A stretch of DNA of 64,000 nt from contig NZ_QYRT01000017.1 of NCBI RefSeq assembly GCF_004923255.1, positions 1 through 64,000 on the forward strand, in the 5' to 3' direction. The notes beneath the pieces are model-generated. The model was not told where the DNA came from. It ran no database searches and saw nothing but the letters and a program-made list of their open reading frames with translations. This stretch comes from Subtercola vilae. Its GTDB lineage: Bacteria; Actinomycetota; Actinomycetes; Actinomycetales; Microbacteriaceae. The position numbers and the translations under genes were made by a program. This document shows positions 44,070 through 55,079 of the stretch, one piece after another (positions within the stretch are counted from its first letter, which is position 1; the number at the start of each line of letters is the position of its first letter).

Positions 44070-45521
44070 TTGGAACGTGAGCTTCGGCGGGTCACCATCA
44101 GCATTGTGGCCATGTTTTTGTCTCTGCTGGTAGCGACATCGATCATTCAGGCTGTTCAGGTGGATTCCTTGAACGCGGACCCACGGAACATTCGTGCTCA
44201 AAACGTGCAGGCTCTGACCCAGCGCGGCGCGATCCTTGTCGCCGGTCGACCCGTCGCGCAGTCCATTCCAGCAACCGATTCCTACAAGTACCAGCGGGTG
44301 TATAGCAACGGGCCGCTGTATTCGGCGGTGACCGGGTTTTTCCCTGTGGACGGGGAATCGACCGGTATCGAGGGTGCCATGCAATCAACGCTCGCGGGAA
44401 CGAACAACAAATTCTTCGACCAAATCAACTCTTTATTCACCGGTCAACATCCGCAGGGCGATTCCGTTGAGTTGACTCTCGATCCGGTCGCGCAGCAGGC
44501 GGCGTTCGACGCCCTGGGTGGGCTGCGCGGGGCGGTGGTCGTTCTGGAACCTAAAACCGGCCGGATTCTGGCGATGGTCTCCACGCCCAGTTTCGACCCG
44601 AACACACTGGCAGACCACGACACTGCCAAGGTCAACACAACGTACAGCGGACTGCTTAATGAGCCAGTGGATCCGTTGGTGAATCGTGCCACCGGAGGGA
44701 ACTTGAACCCGCCGGGCTCCACCTTCAAACTCGTCGTCAGTTCGGCTGCTTTCGGAACGGGCCAGTACACCCCCGATAGCCAACTGCCAAACCTCAGCGT
44801 CCTCCCGCTTCCAGGCACGTACACGGGGGTACATAACGACACCAACACGCCTTGCGGGCCGGGAGGAACAGTGTCCATCGCAACGGCGGAAGTCAACTCC
44901 TGCAACATCCCGTTCGCTGAGCTGGGTATGAAACTCGGCGGCCAAACAATCAAGGACCAGGCCGACTTGTTCGGCTTCAACCAGAAACTGAATATCCCGT
45001 TCCCGGTCACCGCTAGTTCATACCCGTTGTACACAGACCCGGCGCAGCTAGCGGAAAGCTCATTTGGTCAGCAGGACGACCGGGCAACCCCGTTACAGAT
45101 GGCGATGGTGTCCGCGGGAATCGCGAACGCCGGGACCGTGATGTACCCGAACCTCGTCGACTCTGTCATCTCCCCTACTCTGCAACCGGTGCAAACATTC
45201 AGTCCCCGCGTGCTCAGCACTGCGACCTCTCCGGCGACAGCGGCAGCGGTCACGCAGATGATGCTCGCCGGGGTGAGCACCGGCATCGCGTCTGGCGCGC
45301 GGATCCCAGGCGTAGACGTCGCCGGTAAAACTGGGACCTCACAGAACGGGCCCGGGCAACCGTATTCGCTGTGGTTTACCGGCTTCGCGCCCGCCCAGAA
45401 CCCGCAGTACGCGATCGCGGTGGTCGTGGAAAACGGTGCCGGGCAAGGGCAGAACGCTGACGGAAACGGCGTCGCGGCACCCATCGCCAAAAAAGTACTG
45501 CAAGCCCTCCTGCACAAATAA
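44070..45521 (+). CDS. Class B penicillin-binding protein (PbpA-like)
   Basis: 483 residues from TTG 44070 (MERELRRVTISIVAMFLSLL), the usual PbpA beginning; a GGGAAGG lies upstream, and the longer open frame from 43824 is not protein-like. One membrane anchor, then QVDSLNADPRNIRAQNVQALTQRGAIL typical of PbpA. Transpeptidase motifs: PPGSTFKLVV (SxxK), NSCN (SxN) and AGKTGTSQ (KTG). It crosslinks peptidoglycan outside the membrane. No rodA is adjacent, unlike the chromosomal pbpA locus, so this looks like an extra copy. Confidence 0.93.
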   Translation: MERELRRVTISIVAMFLSLLVATSIIQAVQVDSLNADPRNIRAQNVQALTQRGAILVAGRPVAQSIPATDSYKYQRVYSNGPLYSAVTGFFPVDGESTGIEGAMQSTLAGTNNKFFDQINSLFTGQHPQGDSVELTLDPVAQQAAFDALGGLRGAVVVLEPKTGRILAMVSTPSFDPNTLADHDTAKVNTTYSGLLNEPVDPLVNRATGGNLNPPGSTFKLVVSSAAFGTGQYTPDSQLPNLSVLPLPGTYTGVHNDTNTPCGPGGTVSIATAEVNSCNIPFAELGMKLGGQTIKDQADLFGFNQKLNIPFPVTASSYPLYTDPAQLAESSFGQQDDRATPLQMAMVSAGIANAGTVMYPNLVDSVISPTLQPVQTFSPRVLSTATSPATAAAVTQMMLAGVSTGIASGARIPGVDVAGKTGTSQNGPGQPYSLWFTGFAPAQNPQYAIAVVVENGAGQGQNADGNGVAAPIAKKVLQALLHK

Positions 45522-45659
45522 TTCAGCAAGCAAGCACGGTGAAATTGTCGGCTGACGCACAGCAATCGCGGGGAAACTAGCTATGCGGCAGGGTGTCGTT
45601 ACCCGCGTCAGCGGCCCGGCGAGGGTGAGCTGCTCGAGGAGACCGTCGCACTATCCGCC

Positions 45660-45689
45660 GGATCTCTAGACGACGGATCTCTAGACGAT
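45660..45689. repeat. 15-bp tandem duplication
   Basis: GGATCTCTAGACGAC twice, one mismatch at the last base. Intergenic, between pbpA and the next gene. Confidence 0.9.
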
Positions 45690-45795
45690 GGACGGTGACG
45701 TGTCTACGTAGTCCACTGGCAAGAAGAGGCGGAGGCTGTTACCTATGTTCAGGCGGCCGCGCGTACCGTTGTCGATGAGGAATGGCGAGGATGTT

Positions 45796-46326
45796 GTGTT
45801 GACGAAGCCGAAACGACGCGGTGAGAGGTCGATTCGCTCGACGGGTGCCAGCAGTTCGTCGACACCGGATTCTTGGGGGTGGGGTCGGCGGGTCGGGTTG
45901 GTGATCGGGCTTGTCGTCTCTGCCGGAGTGGTGACTGCCATCGGGTTATTCTTGGCCACGTCCTCGGCTCCCCGCGAGCAAGCACCCGAACCCACGGTCG
46001 TCGCGGTTGGTCACCATCTCAGCGATAGCGTCCAGAACCTGATGACATCTGTGACCCCGGCGCCACCGGATCTGAACCCGTCGACCACGGTGCAGCTGCA
46101 AGCGATGGTGGCCCACATTGCGTCCCAGGCAACCCGTGGCGACTACCCGGCCGCTTTAGAAAGCCTCGACGCGCTGGGCGTTCAGGTCGTCGCGGACGGT
46201 AACGGGGCGACGATATCAAGTGACCGGGTGGTATTGGTTCAGGCCGCTGTCTCCCAGCTGCGGGCGCAACTGGCAACCCTCAGCCCCTCGCAGGCAAGTA
46301 TCACCCCGGCGCCTGCCCCGTCATAG
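45796..46326 (+). CDS. Single-pass membrane protein, 176 aa
   Basis: Start chosen at GTG 45796, which has GAGG five bases upstream; in-frame ATGs at 45745 and 45775 have no ribosome site. A basic N-terminus is followed by one membrane span (VGLVIGLVVSAGVVTAIGLF) and a mostly helical extracytoplasmic domain with an acidic-neutral composition ending in a Pro/Ala tail. No family recognised. Convergent with the carboxypeptidase gene, with only 23 bp between. Confidence 0.65.
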   Translation: MLTKPKRRGERSIRSTGASSSSTPDSWGWGRRVGLVIGLVVSAGVVTAIGLFLATSSAPREQAPEPTVVAVGHHLSDSVQNLMTSVTPAPPDLNPSTTVQLQAMVAHIASQATRGDYPAALESLDALGVQVVADGNGATISSDRVVLVQAAVSQLRAQLATLSPSQASITPAPAPS

Positions 46327-46330
46327 CCCA

Positions 46331-46364
46331 GGTCAGCCGAACATGCCGGTCAGCCGAACATGTC
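46331..46364. repeat. 17-bp tandem duplication at the end of the carboxypeptidase gene
   Basis: GGTCAGCCGAACATGCC then the same unit with one substitution. It includes the carboxypeptidase stop codon, so a second stop lies just beyond. Confidence 0.9.
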
Positions 46365-47621
46365 GGCGGGGTGAAATGCGCGCCACCACGGGCCGGGGTC
46401 GCTGAAGCTGGCATCAAGCACCAACGGAACGGTGGCGACGTGACCGCCGGTCGTGAGTGTTGCGGTGCCGACAGAATCTCCGATCACCTCGGTGGCCTCG
46501 GGTTTGGCGGTGGCGGTGACGGTTGTGGGTGTGTCTGACCAGACCACGGCGGTGACGTCGCTCTTGGCGACGACGTGCACTGTTTGCCCCCACGCGGTGT
46601 GGTAGCCGCCGAGGGTGTCCCCGGCTCTGACGAGTTGGGTTTGGTGGAATCCAGCGGACACGGTGCGAAGGGTCGCGGTGATGTCCGTGTCGAGTTGTGG
46701 ATGGGACGCCCCGTTCAGCAGGACCCCGACGATGACGATGGGTTGACTGCCGACATTGACGGTGGCAGCGAACAGCAGGCACGCGCCGGCCTGGGCGGTG
46801 GTACCGGTTTTGATTCCATCGACATGGGTGGTACCAAGAAGCTGGTTGGTGTTCTTCACGATCCCAATACCAGGGAGATCCGCTGCGGGCTGACTCACGA
46901 TGGACGCGAGCACCGGGTTCGCTAACGCCAGCTCACCAAGCGTCACGAGATCGGCGGGACTAGACATGCTCTGCGGTGAGATGCCGCTGGTATCCGCGAC
47001 GCTGGTGTGGCTGAGATGACGTCGGCCAAGCCACGCGTGGGCCGCGGCAAGGTACGCCGGCACTGACCCATACGCCCATACCGCGAGGGAGGTCGCGTAG
47101 TTGTTCGCAGAGGGAAGCAGCATCGCCTCCAACGTCTGGTTCTCCGTGAGACTGGACCCCGCGGTCACCGGAGCGACGGAACCGTCTTGGGCGAGCTGGT
47201 CGTTGTAATAGCCGACATCCGCATTCGTGAACGTGATCGCAGGTCCCGCGTCCCCTGCGTTCAATGGTTTTGCTCGCAACACGACAAGGGCGGTAACGAT
47301 CTTCGTGATACTCGCGATCGGTACCGCGCTTTGGTCACCGTGCGTGCTGAGCAGCCCCGGATACCCGACCGCACCGACGGCGCCGCTGCCATATCCAGGC
47401 CAGGACACGGACGCTTTGGAACCGGGAACGCTCGTCGCAGCGTTGATCGTCGCGGTGTCGAAGGTCGCAGGCGCAGCGGGCGGGGGGAAGAGTTGGGTTC
47501 CGACCAGGAACGTTCCGCATATCAACGTGACCAGCGTGACGGCTGCTGCGACGAGGCGGCGGCGGCGACGGTACTCACGCTGCCGTCGAAGGGCCGCCGA
47601 TGCTGTCGCTGACTCATCCAC
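46350..47621 (-). CDS. D-alanyl-D-alanine carboxypeptidase (PBP5/6-type)
   Basis: 423 residues from GTG 47621. N-terminal membrane anchor (RLVAAAVTLVTLICGTFLVG), then the serine peptidase motifs: ASITKIVT (SxxK), PSANNYA (SxN) and GIKTGTT (KTG). It trims the terminal D-Ala of peptidoglycan pentapeptide. It ends soon after the penicillin-binding fold, in a domain with WRAFHPADMFG. Grouped with pbpA and lgt, suggesting a mobile envelope gene set. Confidence 0.9.
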   Translation of the reverse strand: MDESATASAALRRQREYRRRRRLVAAAVTLVTLICGTFLVGTQLFPPPAAPATFDTATINAATSVPGSKASVSWPGYGSGAVGAVGYPGLLSTHGDQSAVPIASITKIVTALVVLRAKPLNAGDAGPAITFTNADVGYYNDQLAQDGSVAPVTAGSSLTENQTLEAMLLPSANNYATSLAVWAYGSVPAYLAAAHAWLGRRHLSHTSVADTSGISPQSMSSPADLVTLGELALANPVLASIVSQPAADLPGIGIVKNTNQLLGTTHVDGIKTGTTAQAGACLLFAATVNVGSQPIVIVGVLLNGASHPQLDTDITATLRTVSAGFHQTQLVRAGDTLGGYHTAWGQTVHVVAKSDVTAVVWSDTPTTVTATAKPEATEVIGDSVGTATLTTGGHVATVPLVLDASFSDPGPWWRAFHPADMFG

Positions 47622-47936
47622 CCCGAAAGGCTAACCAGCAGATCTTGCAAGGACCTGAAAGATGAAGACTTGTGTGCTGAGAGCACCCAAACACGACCCC
47701 TGCACCACCAACCTGCCCTGGCTGCAAAGCTTCGACCTCCGTGCCTCTTCTGGCTGCACCAAACCAGTTCAAATGACTTGTAACGACACCGGATTTGGTG
47801 GCCGGTACAAAATTCGGTCTGAGAGTTTACGAAGAACCAGTCCCACCCGTCCGTTCGGTACCGAAGTAGCCGGCCGGATGCCCGGCTGGGCCCTGCTAGA
47901 GGTACTGGCCGTCTTGACGTTCGGTAGCATCGGAGC

Positions 47937-49191
47937 ATGGTGAGCCCGGCATCGTCGACGCACGCGTCGTGGCTTATGCGGTTGGGTGTAGTGACCGTGC
48001 TGGTGGGTGTGGGCAGCGGGATCGGGGGGCTGCTGGTCAGCGTGAGTTTGCACGCGATCGAACATTTCGCTTACGGCTACACGGACGGCACGTTCCTTGA
48101 CGGCGTCACGGCTTCCACCGATTTCAGGCGTGTTGTCGCTCTCGCGATGGCTGGCATCATCGGGGGTGTCGGCTGGTGGGCGCTTCGACGGTGGGGCAAA
48201 CGGGTCGTTTCGATCGAACGAAGCGTCGCCGGTGAGAAAATGCCCGCACTGACCACTGTCTTGAACGCGGGCCTTCAAATTATTATCGTCGGCCTCGGTG
48301 CGTCGATCGGCCGGGAAGTCGCGCCGCGGGAACTCGGGGCGCTTTTCGCGGGATGGCTCAGCGAGAAAGCTGGAGTGACTGCCAGAGAGCGACGCATCCT
48401 CGTAGCCTGCGGTGCTGGCGCGGGGCTTGCCGCCGTGTACGACGTACCCCTCAGCGGGGCCGTGTTCACCATCGAGGTGCTCCTTAGCGAGCTCACCCTC
48501 GCGACGGCTCTTCCCGCACTTGCAACCTCAGCGATAGCAACCGTCGTGGCTCAGTTCGCCGTACCGTCGGGGGCCTTGTATGCGTTGCCGCAGTTCACCC
48601 TCACGGGTTCGCTTTTCGTCTGGGCGCTGATCGCCGGCCCGGTCCTCGGGTTCGCTGCCGTCGGATTCGTGCGGCTCGTCACCTATTTTGGTGCGCACCG
48701 GCCCACGGGGTGGCCGATCCTGATCGTCATGCCCGTCACGTTCACCCTCGTTGGGCTGCTGGCCATCCCGTTCCCCGAGATCCTCGGCAACGGCAAGGCA
48801 TTGGGTGAGGTCGCGTTCGCAGCGACCGGGTCGGCACTTTTTCTGGGGCTGTTTGGCGGTGGTGAAGACAGCGACTACCGTCGCCACGATCGGTGCCGGC
48901 GCGGCCGGCGGCACGCTCACCCCGTCCCTCGCGATCGGTGCGGCACTCGGCGGCTCCCTCGGCGGGGTGTGGAGCCTGATGTGGCCAGGTACCCCCGTGG
49001 CAGCGTTCGCGTTCATCGCCGCGGCAGCGTTTCTTGCCTCCTCGATGCGGGCACCATTCACCGCCCTGATTCTGATGATCGAATTCACCGGCCAAGGGCC
49101 CGCGCTTCTCGTACCGACAATGCTTGCCATCGCCGGATCGGTGACCGTCGGCTACATCATGACCCGCCGCCGCATCACCGGCATCGACTAA
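47937..49191 (+). pseudogene. ClC-type chloride channel/transporter, one-base frameshift
   Basis: From ATG 47937 a ClC protein reads through the selectivity region GLGASIGREVAPRELGAL (gating Glu) and AAVYDVPLSGAVF to GSALFLGLFG. There an extra G near 48860 shifts the frame; the correct frame continues AVVKTATTVATIGAGAAGG, TLTPSLAIGAALGG and MRAPFTALILMIEFTG to TAA/TAG at 49191, giving about 417 residues in all. Everything else is intact, so a sequencing error is as likely as a real mutation. Confidence 0.85.
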
Positions 49192-49264
49192 CCACCAAGC
49201 ACAAAGGGTGCCAGGTCACGATGCGGTCCGTGCACCAGCTCACCGGCAGACGTATCGTTGTCCC

Positions 49265-49639
49265 ATGACGGACGCGGGAGCCCCTGGACGGTCAGCTCTT
49301 GGTGGGTGTGACCAGGCCGACCCCGAAGCTGTCCTGCACGGACAGGCCCGGCAGGCAGGCAGGATCGTTCAAGCCGTTGCTTTCCTCGTCGGCGGGGTGC
49401 TCATTTTTGCTGCCGCGGTACCCGCTGGTCTCGCCGGGCTCGGCCTTGCCGCCGCGATCCTCTCGACGCTGGCGAGCATGAGCCTTGTCGCCCGGAACCT
49501 GCAACCCACAACGCTCAGCGGGCTCACCCAAACCGGTTCGCCGGCCCGGAGTTGGCTGAGCGTCACCAGCCTGATCCTCACGCTGGTCGCCGCTGCGGTC
49601 GATGTCATCACCGTCGCCCTCCTCCTAACCATCCGGTAA
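49265..49639 (+). CDS. Small membrane protein, 124 aa
   Basis: ATG 49265 (MTDAGAPGRSALGG). Three membrane spans: IVQAVAFLVGGVLIFAAAVPA, an overlapping GLAAAILSTLASMSLVA, and WLSVTSLILTLVAAAVDVITVALLL. No family recognised. Same direction as, and 73 bp after, the ClC gene. Confidence 0.65.
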   Translation: MTDAGAPGRSALGGCDQADPEAVLHGQARQAGRIVQAVAFLVGGVLIFAAAVPAGLAGLGLAAAILSTLASMSLVARNLQPTTLSGLTQTGSPARSWLSVTSLILTLVAAAVDVITVALLLTIR

Positions 49640-49823
49640 CCTGAGGCCGCTATCCGTCGGAGACAACCTTGTGCCAGACGCTCAGACCACCACCAGTTGC
49701 GCAATGTCAAATCACCCGTCACCCGGGCTGGCGGAGGATCACCCAGCGTATTTCCGTGCTGCTTTACTATCCTCAGGCCCGTAACGTGCATTCATCGTTC
49801 GCAGGCGCAGAAAGAAGACTCAG

Positions 49824-50747
49824 ATGGTTCACGCCAGCATCCCTAGCCCGCCGATCAGCTCCTTCAACATCGGCCCGCTGACGATCCATTTCTACGCCTT
49901 GTGCATCCTGGTCGGCATCGTCATCGCCGTCTGGCTCACCCAACGACGCCTCGCTCAGCACGGTGCCGAAAAGGGCACCGTCATCGACATTGCGCTCTGG
50001 GCGGTGCCGTTCGGCATCATCGGCGGCCGGTTTTACCACGTCGTGACCCACCCGAACGACTACTTCTTCCCCGGCGCGGACCTCTGGAAGACGCTCTTCG
50101 TGTGGGAAGGCGGGCTGGCGATCTTCGGTGGGATCCTTTTCGGTGGGATCGGCGCGTTCATCGCCTGCCACCGGAAAGGTATCCGGTTCTGGGCATTCGC
50201 TGACGCCCTGGCCCCCGGCCTGCTGCTCGCTCAAGCATTCGGCCGGTTCGGTAACTACTTCAACCACGAACTCTACGGCGGACCCACAACCCTGCCATGG
50301 GGGTTACAAATCGAATCCACCAACGCCGCATTCCCGCCCGGCCTGCCGGCCGGGACGCTTTTTCATCCGCTGTTCTTGTACGAGATGATCTGGAACATCG
50401 CCGGCGCGTTCCTGATCATCTACATCGAACGACGGCTCCGACTGCACTCCGGGGAAACCCTCGCCCTGTACTTCATCTGGTACGGGTCAGGACGGGCGTT
50501 CTTCGAATGGTTACGCCTTGACCCCACCGAATTCACCTTCCTCGGCCTGAAGGCCAACGTCATCGCCGCGCTCCTCCTCGCTATCGCCGGGGTTATCCTC
50601 CTCGCGATCCAACTCCGCCGAAAGCTGCCCTACCCCGACAACGCATACCGTCCCGGACGAGAACCAAAGACCGCATCACGAACGCCGCCTGCCACCGATG
50701 GGCAGACAGAATCAACACCGGAACGCCTCCGGGAGGGCACCCCATGA
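49824..50747 (+). CDS. lgt: Prolipoprotein diacylglyceryl transferase
   Basis: 307 residues. Seven membrane spans; the Lgt signature QAFGRFGNYFNHELYG with the essential Arg and Asn, plus HFYALCILVGIVIAVWL with the conserved His near the N-terminus. It transfers diacylglycerol to the lipobox Cys of prelipoproteins. Followed by a short two-pass membrane protein. The normal chromosomal neighbour trpA is absent, so this is likely a second copy. Confidence 0.95.
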   Translation: MVHASIPSPPISSFNIGPLTIHFYALCILVGIVIAVWLTQRRLAQHGAEKGTVIDIALWAVPFGIIGGRFYHVVTHPNDYFFPGADLWKTLFVWEGGLAIFGGILFGGIGAFIACHRKGIRFWAFADALAPGLLLAQAFGRFGNYFNHELYGGPTTLPWGLQIESTNAAFPPGLPAGTLFHPLFLYEMIWNIAGAFLIIYIERRLRLHSGETLALYFIWYGSGRAFFEWLRLDPTEFTFLGLKANVIAALLLAIAGVILLAIQLRRKLPYPDNAYRPGREPKTASRTPPATDGQTESTPERLREGTP

Positions 50748-50820
50748 CAACACCGGACCGTACACCGCATCCGGGAGTGGGCGCCGATAGTGCTACCCGG
50801 TTTCCACAGAAAGCTGACAT

Positions 50821-51009
50821 GTGAACCGGCGGAAGGAACCTATCGGTCCCGTACTACGCCCGTCGATCGCCCTCGTGATCGCGTTGGGTATCGTAGCTCT
50901 CATCCAACAAGGCCCCTGGCTCCCGGTAGCGCTAAGCGTCGCCGTACTCGCCATAACGTTCCTCATACTCGCGCTCCTGCAACGCCGTCCCCAACGCCCA
51001 AGAAAATAG
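50821..51009 (+). CDS. Small two-pass membrane protein, 62 aa
   Basis: Starts at GTG 50821. Two hydrophobic spans, LRPSIALVIALGIVALI and LPVALSVAVLAITFLILALL, with basic termini (MNRRKEP, RRPQRPRK). Located 73 bp after lgt, same strand. Function unknown. Confidence 0.6.
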   Translation: MNRRKEPIGPVLRPSIALVIALGIVALIQQGPWLPVALSVAVLAITFLILALLQRRPQRPRK

Positions 51010-51320
51010 GCCCCGAGCGCTAACCCGGGAACGGCGCGCCTCAAGCTCCCGGGGTACACGATGTCGGTCAACGGCGAACAGCCAACGGCCAACTTCGAGT
51101 TGCCATGCTGAGCGCTTGTATGCACGTGAATCGGATGCTCGTCACGACGGGGAAACGTGAACGCGCCCAGCTCGTGTTGGTTGATCAGCCTCACATCCAA
51201 AAATGTGGGGATTCACACCGAGACTTGCACCGCGATGTTAGGACAGTGAACTAACTTACACATTCTGCAGCCGTCTCGTGGACGTCGGCTCGATCTCGGT
51301 GTGGCTTGAAAGGGAACACG
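51010..51320. promoter_or_regulatory. Leader of the Nramp-like gene with possible metal-regulator box
   Basis: No gene. A hairpin-forming CCTCACAT..ATGTGGGG lies at 51189-51210. GTTAG-(9 bp)-CTAAC at 51237-51255 resembles the TTAGG..CTAA symmetry of DtxR/IdeR/MntR operators; it is 66 bp upstream of the start codon. The match to any consensus is partial. Confidence 0.4.
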
Positions 51321-52694
51321 ATGTCTGCTGAATCGGAGTCGACCCAGGAGCTTTCCCCCCAACTGGATGTAGGTACGGAGGATGAGCCGGGCAGGGCGGG
51401 TCGGCGACGCAATCCAGTGGCCCGGTTCTTCGGGGTTCTCGGCCCGGGTTTGGTGACGGGCGCGGCAGATGACGACCCTTCCGGGATCGCAACGTATTCT
51501 CAGGCCGGCGCGACGTACGGGAACGGGATGCTCTGGACCGTACCCTTGACGCTGCCGCTGATGATGAGTGTGCAAGAAATCTGTGACCGTACCGCGCTTG
51601 CTACCGGCGATAGTCTCGGGAAACTGATCCGGCGCCGGTTCACCAGGAACTTCCGGATCGCGATCGGGGTTCTGTTGGTGGCGCTGATCGTGGCGAACTG
51701 CCTGAACCTCTCCGCCGATCTGATGGCCATCGGGCAAGGCATGCAACTACTGGGCGCGGGCCCCGCACCGGTCTGGTCGGCTCTTGCTGGGGCCGGTATC
51801 TTCGCGGCCCTCGTCGCGGGGTCGTTCGCAGTGATCGGGAGAATCTTCAAATGGTTGTGCATGGTGTTGCTGGTGTACGTCGGAGTGCTGTTCGTGTCGA
51901 ACGTGAACTGGGCCGACGTCGCTGACGGGCTGATGGGCCGGCAGCTCCAATTCGACCCCGCGTACCTGGGCTTAGTTGTCGGGGTCCTCGGCACCACAAT
52001 TTCGCCGTACATGTTCTTTTGGCAATCAGCGCAACGAATCGAAGAACTCCGCGCGGAAGACGAAGGCGGCGAGCACGCAGCCCCACTGAAAAACCGCACA
52101 CCGGCCGCTGCGAAACGTAAACTCCGAAACGGTCGGACTGACGTGTTCTCCGGGATGGCGTTCTCTGTTCTGATCATGTTCGCGATCATGGCAGCGACCG
52201 CCGCGACCCTCGGCACCCACGGCACGCCTGTGAAAAGCGCCGCTGACGCAGCACAAGCCCTCGAGCCGATCGCGGGCAGCTACGCGACGATCCTCTTCGC
52301 TGCCGGGTTCATCGGCTCCGGCGTGCTCGCCGTTCCAGTCCTCGCCGCGTCAGGAGCCGCGGGGCTGTCTGGGCTGCTGAACAAAAGTTGGGGTCTTGAC
52401 CGTGGACCCCGCAACGCGCCGATCTTCTATGGCCTGCTGGGTGTTGGGATTGTTGCCGGCACGATTCTCAGCGTGATCAGCTCGGACCCGATCGGGTTGC
52501 TCGTGCTCAGCGCGATCGTGAACGGGATCGCGGCCGGCCCGTTCCTGATTGTGATGATGCTCATCGCCCGGGACCGGAAGATCATGGGCAAATACCGAAA
52601 CGGTAAACTCGCCGCGACCCTCGGCTGGGCCACCACCGGAATCATGTGCATCGCCGGCGCCTACGGCCTCTGGTACACCCTCACCAGCAATTAG
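51321..52694 (+). CDS. Nramp-family divalent metal transporter-like protein
   Basis: 457 residues from ATG 51321 with AAAGGGA upstream. About eleven membrane spans. TM1 carries DDDPSGIATYSQAGATYG in place of canonical DPGN, and TM6 has GTTISPYMFFWQ in place of the MPH motif, as in an actinobacterial subgroup whose substrate is unclear. It contains a charged cytosolic loop EELRAEDEGGEHAAPLKNR. Nramp-like by fold; Mn2+ transport is not assured because the Met ligand is missing. Confidence 0.85.
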   Translation: MSAESESTQELSPQLDVGTEDEPGRAGRRRNPVARFFGVLGPGLVTGAADDDPSGIATYSQAGATYGNGMLWTVPLTLPLMMSVQEICDRTALATGDSLGKLIRRRFTRNFRIAIGVLLVALIVANCLNLSADLMAIGQGMQLLGAGPAPVWSALAGAGIFAALVAGSFAVIGRIFKWLCMVLLVYVGVLFVSNVNWADVADGLMGRQLQFDPAYLGLVVGVLGTTISPYMFFWQSAQRIEELRAEDEGGEHAAPLKNRTPAAAKRKLRNGRTDVFSGMAFSVLIMFAIMAATAATLGTHGTPVKSAADAAQALEPIAGSYATILFAAGFIGSGVLAVPVLAASGAAGLSGLLNKSWGLDRGPRNAPIFYGLLGVGIVAGTILSVISSDPIGLLVLSAIVNGIAAGPFLIVMMLIARDRKIMGKYRNGKLAATLGWATTGIMCIAGAYGLWYTLTSN

Positions 52695-52770
52695 ACGGCC
52701 CCATAGCGGACAGTGTCCCCGGATGGCAGGCTGGTAAACCCGGGTACAAGTGATGAATGGTGGAGAACCC

Positions 52771-53025
52771 ATGGTGAGCAGCGCTGCAGCAAAAAAACAG
52801 GCCAAAGAGGCGTTGAAGAAAGCGGAGAAAGCGGTAAAGAAGGCGCGGAAGGCGGTTCGGAAATCATCTAAAAGGCTCCGCAAGCAGGCGGATGGGCTCC
52901 GCCAAGAGACTCGTAAGCTAGCCAAAAAACACAAGGCTAGCCTGGACAGTGCCGCAATAAACAAGAAGCCAGCGAATGCTTACACTCCCCCGCTTCCGAC
53001 AGTCACCCGATTCCCTTCCCGCTGA
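52771..53025 (+). CDS. Lysine-rich small protein, 84 aa
   Basis: ATG 52771 with GGAG five bases upstream. Very basic helical repeat, AKKQAKEALKKAEKAVKKAR, then KAVRKSSKRLRKQADG, like the Lys/Ala-rich histone-H1-type tails of actinobacterial nucleoid proteins. Ends in a short Pro/Thr segment. DNA or RNA binding is inference from composition. Confidence 0.55.
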   Translation: MVSSAAAKKQAKEALKKAEKAVKKARKAVRKSSKRLRKQADGLRQETRKLAKKHKASLDSAAINKKPANAYTPPLPTVTRFPSR

Positions 53026-53183
53026 CCGACTTCACAAGCGGATACCGTAACCGTCGTTAAACGTCGGCCGAGACGCAAAGCCTTCTGCGCCATGCCCAGC
53101 CGCCCCGGCTGACAATCACTGAGCTGGCGGTCGGGTCGCTGGAGGAACCAGGTGTGGTCCAATGATCCGCTGCGGCCATCGCC

Positions 53184-53207
53184 TGCGCATGCGCATGCGC
53201 ATGCGCA
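53184..53207. repeat. 24-bp alternating purine-pyrimidine palindrome
   Basis: Four overlapping TGCGCA units (period 6), fully self-complementary. It ends 30 bp before the TPP riboswitch, in the thiC promoter region. Confidence 0.9.
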
Positions 53208-53237
53208 CAACCGTGACGGGTGTTAGTGTGCTTGTTA

Positions 53238-55070
<1,833 letters not shown>

Positions 55071-55079
55071 GATAGTCCG

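Noticed and set aside
51189-51255. Mn-sensing yybP-ykoY riboswitch before the Nramp-like gene
   Set aside because: The leader has a hairpin and a DtxR-like palindrome, but I could not find the conserved riboswitch loops.
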